From Symsagittifera roscoffensis (lineage: Eukaryota; Xenacoelomorpha; Acoela; Convolutidae), in NCBI RefSeq assembly GCF_963678635.1, contig NC_087063.1, positions 77,089,617-77,153,616 on the forward strand: a stretch of 64,000 bases of DNA. Direction: 5' to 3'. Positions 24,500 to 35,106 of this stretch are shown here, piece after piece. The position numbers and the translations under genes were made by a program. The notes beneath the pieces are model-generated. The model was not told where the DNA came from, ran no database searches, and saw nothing but the letters and a program-made list of their open reading frames with translations. How positions within the stretch are numbered: the stretch's first letter is position 1; every line of letters starts with the position of its first letter.

Positions 24500-27400
24500 C
24501 CACTATAGTCGATGAGAATCGGTTCTAATTGATTTATTGAGATATTGTTCTTGAAATTTACAAAATTTATCATAGTTAACTCGTTTCCTGTTTGGTGCAG
24601 TTGCTACGTACGTTTCATGAAACGTTACATTTCACATTAACAGTTATATGTTTTTTTATCTAATAGTATTTCGATTGAGCCCCCAACCATGTTTAGTTTA
24701 CCCCAACCCCCCGCCAGCTTATATTAACCCTCCCCCAGTATACTTTACTCCCCCCCACAGCAGTTTAACTCCTTGCTAGTTTACCCCCCCCCCCCCCCTC
24801 AACAACTGCCAGTTTATCTCCTGCCTGTTTACCCCCTTTCAGTCCCCCCCCCGCAATTTTACCCAGCTCCAATTTACACCCCTTCCCCCAGTTGACGCTG
24901 AAATCAACGCTTTTCTCCAATTCACAGATTAGGTCGTTTTCCGCATCGAGCGCCCATTGATCATAATCGATTATAACGTAATAGGGAAATAATCGAGCAA
25001 CTCACAAAACAACCAATTAAAAGCCGTTAAAAAAGCAGTATAATCTTTAAATTTTTACGCCAACAAGGTAATCCTTAATAAGTGACTTGAATCGGTTCAA
25101 ATGCATTTTTTTGAGATATTATTCTTGAAGTTTACAAAAACTTTTATAGTTATCTCATTCCTGTTTGGTGCAGTTGCTATGTACGTTTCATGAAATGTTA
25201 CATTTCAAATTACCAGTTATTTTTTTTTTGTCTAATAGCATTCTGATTGAGCCCCCGATCTATGTTTACTTTTTACCCCAACCCCCTCCATTTTACATTA
25301 ACCTTCCCCTAGTTTACTTTACTCCCCTCACAGCCGTACAGCCGTTTAATTCCTTGCTAATTTACCCCCCCATCCACCGCCAATTTACCTCCTGCCAGTT
25401 TAACCCCTTTCAGTCTCCCCCCCCCCGCAATTTACAATTTACCCCGCTCCAATTTACACCCCCTACCCCCGTTCACGCTGAAATCAACGCTTTTCTCCAT
25501 TTCGCAGATTATGTTCTTTTCCGCATCGAGTGCCCATGGATCATAATCGATTATAACGTCATAATAAGGAAAAAATCGAGCAATTCACAAATTAACCAAT
25601 TAAAAGCCGTTAAAAAAGCAGTATAATCTTTAAATTTTTTACGCCAACAAGGTAATCCTTAATAATCGACTTGAATCGGTTCAAATGGATTTTTTTGAGA
25701 TATTATTCTTGAAGTTTACAAAAACTTTTATAGTTATCTCATTTCTTGTTTGGTGCAGTTGCTATGTACGTTTCATGAAATGTTACATTTCAAATTAACA
25801 GTTATATTTTTTTTTGTCTAATAGCATTCTGATTGAGCCCCCAATCTATGTTTACTTTACCCCAACCCCCCTCCATTTTACATTAACCTTCCCCTAGTTT
25901 ACTTTACTCCCCTCACAGCCTAACAGCCGTTTAATTCCTTGCTAATTTACCCCCCGCCCATCTACTGCCAATTTACCTCCTGCCAGTTTAACCCCATTCA
26001 GTCCTCCCCCCAGCAATTTACCCCGCTCCAATATACACCCTCTACCCCCGTTCACGCTGAAATCAACGCTTTTCTCCATTTCGCAGATTATGTCCTTTTC
26101 TGCATCGAGTGCCCATGGATCATAATCGATTATAACGTCATAATAAGGAAATAATCGAGCAATTCACAAAATAATCAATTGAAAGCCATTAAAAAAAGAT
26201 TATGATCTTTATACTTTCCACGCCAACAATTTAACCCTTAATAATCGACTAGAATCGGTTCTATTGGATTTTTTTGAGATATTATTCTTGAAATTTACAA
26301 AAAATTTTCTTGATTTTTTCGTTTCCTCTTTAGTGCAGTTGCTACGTACGTTTCATGAAATATTACATTTCAAATTAACAGTTATATGTTTTTTTTTCTA
26401 ATAGTATTTTGATTGAGCCCCCAGCCATGTTTACTTTACCCCAACCCCCCGCCAGCTTATATTAACCCTCCCCCAGTTTACTTTACTCCCCTCACAGCAG
26501 TTTAACTAATTGCTAGCTTACCCCCACCCCCCAACAACTACCAGTTTACCTCCTGCCTGTTTACCCCATTCAGTCCCCCCCCCCCCCCGCAATTTACCCC
26601 GCTCCAATTTACACCGCCTCCCCCAGAGGACGCTGAAATCAAGGCTTTTCTCCAATCGCAGATTATGTCGTTTCCCGCATCGAGCGCCCATTGATCATAA
26701 TCGATTATAACGTCTTAATAGGGAAATAATCGAGCAACTCACAAAAAACCAATTAAAAGTCGTTAAAAAAGCAGTATAATCTTTAAATTTTTTACGCCAA
26801 CAAGGTAATCCTTAAAAATCGACTTGAATCGGTTCAAATGGATTTTTTTGAGATATTATTCTTGAAGTTTACAAAAACTTTTATAGTTATCTCATTTCCT
26901 GTTTGGTGCAGATGCTATGTACGTTTCATGAAATGTTACATTTCAAATTAACAGTTATATGTTTTTTTTTGTCTAATAGTATTCTGATTGAGCCCCCGAT
27001 CTATGTTTACTTTTTACCCCAACCCCCTCCATTTAACATTAACCTTCCCCTAGTTTACTTTACACACTCACAGCCGTACAGCCGTTTAATTCCTTGCTAA
27101 TTTACCCCCCCCCCCCATCCACCGCCAATTTACCTCCTGCCAGTTTAACCCCTTTCAGTCCTTTCCCCCCCCCCCCGCAATTTACCCCGCTCCAATTTAC
27201 ACCCCCTACCCCCTTTCACGCTGAAATCAACGCTTTTCTCCATTTCGCAGATTATGTCCTTTTCCGCATCGAGTGCCCATGGATCATAATCGATTATAAC
27301 GTCATAATAAGGAAATAATCGAGCAACTCACAAAATAACCAGTTAAAAGCCGTTAAAAAAGCAGTATAATCTGTAAATTTTTTACGCCAACAAGGTAATC

Positions 27401-28490
27401 CTTAATAATCGACTTGAATCGGTTCAAATGGTTTTTTTTGAGATATTATTCTTGAAGTTTACAAAAACTTTTATAGTTATCTCATTTCCTGTTTGGTGCA
27501 GTTGCTATGTACGTTTCATGAAATGTTACATTTCAAATTAACAGTTATATGTTTTTTTTTGTCTAATAGCATTCTGATTGAGCCCCCGATCTATGTTTAC
27601 TTTACCCCAACCCCCTCCATTTTACATTAACCTTCCCCTAGTTTACTTTACTCCCCTCACAGCCGTACAGCCGTTTAATTCCTTGCTAATTTACCCCCCC
27701 CCCCCCCCGCCCATCCACTGCCAATTTACCTCCTGCCAGTTTAGCCCCTTTCAGTCCTCCCCCCCCCCCCCCCCCCGCAATTTACCCCGCTCCAATTTAC
27801 ACCCTCTACCCCCGTTCACGCTGAAATCAACGCTTTTCTCCATTTCGCAGATTATGTCCTTTTCCGCATCGAGTGCCCATGGATCATAATCAATTATAGC
27901 GTCATAATAAGGAAATAATCGAGCAATTCACAAAATTATCAATTGAAAGCCATTAAAAAAGGATTATGATCTTTATACTTTCCACGCCAACAATTTAACC
28001 CTTACTAATCGACTAGAATCGGTTCTAATGGATTTTTTTGAGATATTGTTCCTGAAATTTACAAAAAAATTTCTCGATTTTTTCGTTTCCTCTTTAGTGC
28101 AGTTGCTACGTACGCTTCATGAAATATTACATTTCAAATTAACAGTTATATGTTTTTTTTTCTAATAGTATTTTGATTGAGCCCCCAGCCATGTTTACTT
28201 TACCCCAACCCCCCGCCAGCTTATATTAACCCTCCCCCAGTTTACTTTACTCCCCTCACAGCAGTTTAACTAATTGCTAGCTTACCCCCACCCCCCCCCC
28301 CCCCCAACAACTGCCAGTTTACCTTCTGCCTGTTTACCCCCATTCAGTCCCCCCCCCTCGCAATTTACCCCGCTCCAATTTACACCGCCTCCCCCAGAGG
28401 ACGCTGAAATCAAGGCTTTTCTCCAATCGCAGATTATGTCGTTTCCCGCATCGAGCGCCCATGGATCATAATCGATTATAACGTCATAAT
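24500..28490. repeat. Array of about 580-bp units with C-tract blocks and ATCGATTA palindromes
   Basis: The anchor GTGCAGTTGCTA(C/T)GTACG occurs near 24595, 25168, 25753, 26333, 26906, 27496 and 28097, giving periods of 573-601. Each unit has the anchor with CGTTTCATGAAA, a TTTTTTTGTCTAATAG stretch, a C-tract block of 200-250 bp, GCTGAAATCAACGCTTTTCTCCA, CGCATCGAGCGCCCATGGATC, then ATAATCGATTATAACGTCATAATAAGG. Two subfamilies alternate: GATCTATG-type units and CCAGCCATG-type units at 24595, 26333 and 28097. C-run lengths differ between units. Open frames here are repeat shadows. Confidence 0.9.
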
Positions 28491-31400
28491 CGATTATACA
28501 AAAAAAGCTTGTCTTAAATTTTCCTGCTGTTTCATAGAGAAACACAAACACTATAAAAGCCTGTTAAGCATTTTTTCCATACTATGAAATATTTTGATAG
28601 GGACTTTTTCCATATTATGAAATTGTATGACAAGCTTTTTTTCCGTGTTCGATTTCAGTTCGACAAATCTAATGGACTGTAGTGGGTTATAATGGAATGT
28701 AATGAATTATTTAGTTCAAAAATAATCGATTAGAATGACAAGAAAAATCAATTTCTTGTTCTGAGTTTCACATCTGTAATTGATTATAATGGATTGTATC
28801 GGGAATCCATTATAATCGATTAGAACTCATGGGCGCTCGGCGCGGGTTGTTAGGTTTATCAAAAAAGTTTGAGGTCTAATGTCATTAATCGGTGACGTTA
28901 TATTCAACGCTTCTCTTCAATCAGCAGAATATGTCGTTTCCCGCATCGAGCGCCCATCGATCATAATCGATTATAACGTCATACTAAGGAAATTATCCAG
29001 CAATTAACAAAATAACCAACTAAAAACCAAAAAAATGGATTATAACCTTTATATTTTTTCACGCCAATAATGTAATCCATTATAATCGATGAGAATTGGT
29101 TCTAATGGATTTTTTTGAGATATTATTCACGAAATTTCCAAAATTTTTCATAGTTATCTCATTTCCTGTTTAGTGCCGTTGCTACGTACGTTTCAAGAAA
29201 TATTACATTTCAAATTTACAGTTATGTGTTTTTTTGCCTTATAGTATTCTGATTAAGCCCCCCAAATTTACTTTACCCCAACCCCCCCACTTTATTTTAG
29301 CCCAACCCCCCGCCAGCTTACATTAACCCTCCCGGACTTTACTTTACTTCCCCACAGCCGTTTAACTCCCTGCTAGTTTAACCCCCATACCCTGCCAGTT
29401 TACACCTCTCAGCTTACCCCTCCCCCTAGTTTACCCCATCCCTTTAGTTGGGGGTAAAAAGCAGGGATGCCGTTGAGACATGGCATTTAGTAAAAATCAT
29501 GGCATACATTTTGCAATTTTCCTGCAAGTTTTGCTTTTGCATTTTTTCTTTTAGAATCAATCGAATTTAGTTCTAAAAATAAAATGTTCGGAGTCGATTT
29601 TGATTAATTATATTGGATTTTATTTCAAAATTAATCGATCATGATAGAGTTTTTTTGGCAAAAATAGCAATTTCAGTGGCAAAAACAATGAATTACAATC
29701 GATTTCAAGGGACTATAAAGGATTTTTTTCGAAAACATACCGGGTGTCAAAAAATGCTTATCATACTTTTCACATTACGAAAAAAAAGGCTTGTCTTAAA
29801 ATTTCATACTGTTTTATAGAGAAAAAAAACACAATAAAAATTGCATGTTAGCCGTTTTTTGCATACTATGAAATATTGTGATAGGGATTTTTTCCATACA
29901 ATGAAATTGTATGACAAGCATTTACTCCGTGTTTGATTTCAGTGACGAAATGAATGGACTGTATTTAGTTATAAGGGATTATAATGAATTATTAATTCAA
30001 AAATAATCGATTAGAATGACAAAAAAATCAATTTCTTGTTCTGAGTTTCACATCTGTAATTGATTATAATGGATTGTATCGGGAATCCATTATAATCGAT
30101 TAGAACTCATGGGCGCTCGGCTCGGGTTGTTAGGTTTATCAAAAAAGTTTGAGGTCTAATGTCATTAATCGGTGACGCTATATTCAACGCTTCTCTTCAA
30201 TCAGCAGAATATGTCGTTTCCCGCATCGAGCCGATCATAATCGATTATAACGTCATACTAAGGAAATTATCCAGCAATTAATAAAATAACCAACTAAAAA
30301 CCAAAACAATGGATTATAACCTTTATATTTTTTCACGCCAATAATGTAATCCATTATAATCGATGAGAATCGGTTCTAATGGATTTTTTTGAGATATTAT
30401 TCACGAAATTTCCAAAATTTTTCATAGTTATCTCATTTCCTGTTTAGTGCAATTGCTACGTACGTTTCAAGAAATATTACATTTCAAATTTACAGTTATG
30501 TGTTTTTTTGCCTTATAGTATTCTGATTAAGCCCCCCGAGTTTACTTTACCCCAACCCCCCTCCCCCCACTTTATTTTAGCCCAACCCCTCGCCAGCTTA
30601 CATTAACCCTCCCCAACTTTACTTTACTCCCCCACAACCATTTAACTCCCTGCTAGTTTAACCCCCATACCCTGCCAGTTTACACCTCTCAGCTTACCCC
30701 TCCCCCTAGTTTACCCCATCCCTTTAGTTGGGGGTAAAAAGCAGGGATGCCATTGAGACATGGCATTTAGTAAAAATCATGGCATACATTTTGCAATTTT
30801 CCTGCAAGTTTTGCTTTTGCATTTTTTCTTTTAGAATTAATCGATTTTAGTTCTAAAAATAAAATGTTCGAAGTCGATTTTGATTAATTATATTGGATTT
30901 TATTTCAAAAATAATCGATCATGATAGAGTTTTTTGGCAAAAATAGCAATTTCAGTGGCAAAAACAATGAATTACAATCGATTTCAAGGGAATATAAAGG
31001 ATTTTTTTCGAAAACATACCGGGTGTCAAAAAATGCTTATCATACTTTTCACATTACGAAAAAAAAGGCTTGTCTTAAAATTTCATAATGTTTCATAGAG
31101 AAAAAAAACACAATAAAAATTGCATGTTAGCCGTTTTTTGCATACTATGAAATATTGTGATAGGGACTTTTTCCATACTATGAAATTGTATGACAAACAT
31201 TTACTCCGTGTTTGATTTCAGTGACGAAATTAATGGACTGTATTTTGTTATAAGGGATTATAATGAATTGTTTAGTTCAAAAATAATCGATTATAATGAC
31301 AAAATAATCGATTTCTTTTTCTGAGTTTCACATCTGTAATTGATTATTATGGATTGTATCAAGAATCCTTTATAATCGATTAGAATCCATGGGCGCTCGG

Positions 31401-34400
31401 TGCGGGCTGTTAGGTTTATCAAAAAAGTGTGAGGTCTAAGGTCACTAGTCGGTGACGCTAAAGTCAACGCTTCTCTTCAATCAGCAGATTATGTCGTTTC
31501 CCACATCGAGCGCCAATGGATCATAATCGATTATAAGGTCATACTAAGGAAACTATCCAACAACTTACAAAATAACCGATTAAAATCCATTAAAAATGGA
31601 CTTTAATCTTATTTTTTTTCACGCAATCAATGTAATCCATTACAATCGATGAAAATTGGTTTCAATGGATTTGTTTGAGATATTAATCATGAAACTTACA
31701 AAATTTATCATAGTTATCTCAATTCCTATTTAGTGCAGTTGCTACGTACGTTTCATGAAGTTTTACAATTCACATTAACAGTAATATTTTTTGTCTAAAG
31801 TATTTTGATTGAGCACCCAACCATGTTTACTTTACCCCAACCCCCCGCGAGCTTACATTAACCCTCCCCCGGTTTACGTTACTCCCCCCACAGCAGTTTA
31901 AATCCTTGCTAGTTTACCCCCCATCCACTGCCAATTTATCTCCTGCAAGTTTACCCTCTGTCAGTTGCCCCACCGCAATTTACACCCCCCCTCCCAATTT
32001 ACGACCCCCCCCCCCCCCAATTTTATCAACCCCCATGTTTACACCCCCCATGTTTACACCCCCAGTTTACACCTCCCCCTAGCTTACCCCACCCCTTCAG
32101 TTTGGAGGGTTAAAAAGCAGGATTGACATCAATACATGGCCTCTACCAAAAATCATAGCATTTATTTTGCAATTTTTCAGCAAAGTTTGCAAATTAGTCG
32201 AATTTAGTTCTTAAAATAAAATGGATTTTTGTCAATTCTAATGGACTATAAACAATTTTGTTTTTTATTTTAAAAATAATCGATTATTGTAAGAGTCGCC
32301 TCACAATTCGAATTCGAAGCAAACTGTATCATTGTATCAATGAAGTCATATATAAGCATTGAATGCATCGTCGTAATATTAAATTATCTTAGCCGTCTTT
32401 CCTCTACAATAGCGCTTATAGAGTTGTCGAGAAAAAAAATTTGCGCAGCGATCTGCACCCCTTATACATAGTAAAGAGCTCGAGGAGCGCGAAGCTTATT
32501 TTAGTTCTTAAATAGTTTATCGATTCTGGTTTTGACCTTCAGAATTTGAGAGTTAACTGCCAGCCGGTATTGAGGTTGTGGAAAATGTTCCACTTGTATA
32601 TCTGAATTTTATATTCAAAAACAAAAGAAACTTGAGTTGATAGATTCGAGTCTGACTCTCAACAATAATGCCAGGAATAGTGCTTGTCCATGGCACAAAG
32701 TCAAGAAAAACTTTTGTAACAGTCGACTAGTTCGGTCACAAATGAGATTAAAGGAAATAGGCCCTATAACCATTGGTTCAAGAGTCAAAAACACTATCTT
32801 GTGTTTTTCTGCCTCAAGCAGTCGGAGACTATAAACCGCGTTACAGCTTGAACGCTACTACCAAAATAAACCCCCACTCTAGAAAATAAGAATGCCCCAT
32901 GCTCAGGTCTCAAAATACCTAAAACACGCGAACGCCGTTAAAAAACAGGGTCGAGACTTTACGTATATAGTTACTTTTTATGAGACAGTGGACCTTTGAT
33001 CAATTTGAGATGGATCAACCTAAAAGTCTCCTTAACTCAACATAACAATATAAAACACACTCAAGAAAACTAAATTGTGTACTTTAATACCGACACAATC
33101 TCTAGATTTGACTAACTAAATCATAAAGTAACTCAAGAATTTTTCTGGTAATCAAGTTTATTTCAAGAAGTTTGAAATAAGTAAGTTTTAACTCAAGACA
33201 CAAGTTTTCTATTCGGACCATTGGGCAGCTTCGGTTGCCCCCTTTTCCACCGTAGCTTCACTCTGGTCCACTCGATCTCCTTATCTATTTGTTCTCGGTC
33301 ACTATCGATCTTCTACCAAGAATAAGAAATCCTACTTTTGTTTGATTTACGGGTGGAAATTGCGAATGGCAGTTTCACGCTCCTATTTTTCGGACTACTT
33401 TCCTGCGATTGTAGTTCGGTTCTTCTGATAATATTTTCTCGTATTTTCAGTTATCGCGAGAAACTTGAGCATGATAGGCTCAATTCGAAATTTTGAAAAT
33501 TTTTATTTCACCCCAAAATCAAGACTGAATGTTGCTCAAGGTGAAACTTCCCAAATGACCGACTGGCACATTTAATAAAATATATTGGCAAAAAAAATCG
33601 ATTTCAGTGGCAAATGTAAAATTACAATCGAGTTCAATGGGCTATAAAGATTTTTTTCAAAAAAAAAACACGTTTGACAAAAAATGCTTATGATGCTATT
33701 TCATTTTATAAACAAAAATGCTTATATCACTATTTCATAATATTTCATAGACCAAAAAAATTACTATGATAAGCTATTTTTCCATAGAATGAAATATTAT
33801 GAAAGGCTTTTTTTCCATAATATGAAAATGTATGACAAACACTTTTTTTATAATTGAAAATACCAAAAATTATTAGTTTTGAAATTTTTTGTCAAATCCG
33901 AAACACTAACCCTGGAGTTTTTTGTCACAAGAAAAGCCAGGGTATAACAAAAAACACCATTTGTGATTTTAAGATCTTTTGGGTGAAAAACTCATCCTGG
34001 GCTACGTTATTAACACAAAAGTCAAACTTCGCATGCAAAATGATTTTTCTCCAAAGTTTATATTTGAGCAGAAAAACAAGTTTGCAACCAAAAAATGGAT
34101 TAAAAAATTTTTTACCTCAAATTTGTGTTTTCACTTATGAAAAAAAGCATATCATACAATTTTAAAATATGAAAATTATATGATAAGCCTTTTTTGACCA
34201 AAACTAAAATCGTGTTTTTCAGAGTCAAAATGCATTCTGTAAATAAATTCTTTTAAGTTCATGTAAATTCATCCAGAAACATCGTTCTATTAATTTTGAA
34301 GATTTTATTTTTTCTATAGCAAAATGCTTATCACACAATTATCATATATAAAAATATTTTGATAAGCATTTTTTGACCAAATTCAAAATCATGTTTTTAT

Positions 34401-34659
34401 TGAGCAAAAATATTCAAAAAATGGATATAGAACAGAAGTATTTCTCTAAAAACGTTTAATACAGTTTTTAAATTTGAATTAAAATTGTATGATAAGCATT
34501 TTTTCATAGTCGCCACATATGAAATTGTTGATAAGCATTTTTTTTTGGACGTCAACTCGATTTCCTGGTCTAAATTTCACATCTGTAATGGATTATAATT
34601 GATTATTTTTGTCTCGGGAATCCATTATTATCGATTAGAATCCAAGGGCGCTGGGTTCC
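28490..34659. repeat. Array of about 1.27-kb units related to the 580-bp family
   Basis: The anchor recurs near 29173, 30447 and 31733 (periods 1,274 and 1,286). Compared with the 580-bp unit each carries extra sequence with ATGAAATATTGTGATAGGG, AAAATGCTTATCATAC and CACATCTGTAATTGATTATAATGG. The 28.5-30.2-kb and 30.2-31.5-kb units are closely similar; the third is more diverged and interrupted at about 32286-33580. From 33580 to 34659 the remaining tail is degenerate and rich in TTTCATAATATTTCAT/ATGATAAGCATTTTTT motifs, including an imperfect inverted repeat around 33732-33808. There is no gene. Confidence 0.85.
32286..33580. mobile_element. About 1.3-kb insertion inside a 1.27-kb unit; possible solo LTR or other element
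   Basis: The unit reads AATAATCGATTAT up to 32286 and resumes with TATATTGGCAAAAAAAATCGA near 33580, matching AGTTTTTTGGCAAAAATAGC in the sister units. The intervening sequence is unrelated to the array, less AT-rich and begins TGTAAGAGTCGCC. A TG start would suit a long terminal repeat, but I cannot find a convincing CA end or target-site duplication, and no coding frame is convincing (a 65-codon + frame at 32637 is short). The small inverted repeat TTATTTCAA/TTGAAATAA near 33170 lies inside it. Confidence 0.5.
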
Positions 34660-34802
34660 CACGTTGCTGTATCATTGAGATTGAAAACCAGGCATTGTTT
34701 TTTTTACAGTTTTATAATGTATAGCAGACAATTATCTGCTATATATTTTAAAATTGTGACAAAACATTGTCTGGGTTTCAATCTCAATGATACAGCAACG
34801 TG
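34660..34802. mobile_element. 143-bp foldback (MITE-like) element
   Basis: The left arm begins CACGTTGCTGTATCATTGAG at 34660 and the right arm ends CTCAATGATACAGCAACGTG at 34802. The complementarity continues inward (TATAGCAGA/TCTGCTATA) to a loop of about 6 bases, CAATTA, so almost the whole 143 bp is one imperfect hairpin with arms of about 68 nt. It sits exactly where the 1.27-kb array ends (GCGCTGGGTTC), so it probably inserted there. There is no obvious target duplication. A foldback transposon is the simplest reading; a transcript would resemble a long hairpin precursor. Confidence 0.75.
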
Positions 34803-34967
34803 TGGCAGAACAAAAACTCGGAGAAAAATGAGATGAAACTCTGTTTTCAAATCAACAGATAAAATTTTAAGACAGTGGCAGCTAAATAAATGCTTAGTAC
34901 AGTGGCAGTTGTTTTAGGCTTTTGACCCAAGTTGTATAAATTTGCCATAATTAAAAGACATCTCCAG

Positions 34968-35106
34968 TGTCTTCAGCGACAAGGGTTTGTTCTTGTTCAT
35001 AAGAAAGCCCCCCAAAGACACCAAGTTCTGTGCTCTGGCGGTGACGGGATACAATCAGCTGTACGCACTGCACATGAACGAAGATATTCACTCGCATCTG
35101 TCTCAG
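34968..35106 (+). CDS. Isolated exon-like block of an unrecognised protein
   Basis: Within AT-rich DNA a roughly 140-bp block has far higher GC and reads as protein in one frame: VFSDKGLFLFIRKPPKD, then TKFCALAVTGYNQLYALHM, then NEDIHSHLSQ. It is preceded by a CAG acceptor candidate at 34965-34967 (or 34974-34976) and followed by a donor-like CAG|GTTAGA at 35106/35107. Read past the donor, the frame stops at 35128. There is no start codon, so this would be an internal exon. I do not recognise the domain and see no partner exon within the next 3 kb. It may be a remnant of a host gene split by repeat expansion, or a pseudogene fragment. Confidence 0.45.

Noticed and set aside
24202-24573. ORFs crossing the N gap
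   Set aside because: They consist mostly of unknown bases, so there is no coding evidence.
17096-28551. Pro-rich ORFs through C-tract blocks, and Gly-rich ones on the other strand
   Set aside because: Poly-C in any frame gives Pro. The frames break at each unit and depend on homopolymer length.
16996-32100. Telomere-like repeats (TTTACCCC/GGGGTAAA)
   Set aside because: Spacing and run length are irregular, spacers are complex, and the blocks are internal to satellite units; not a telomeric array.
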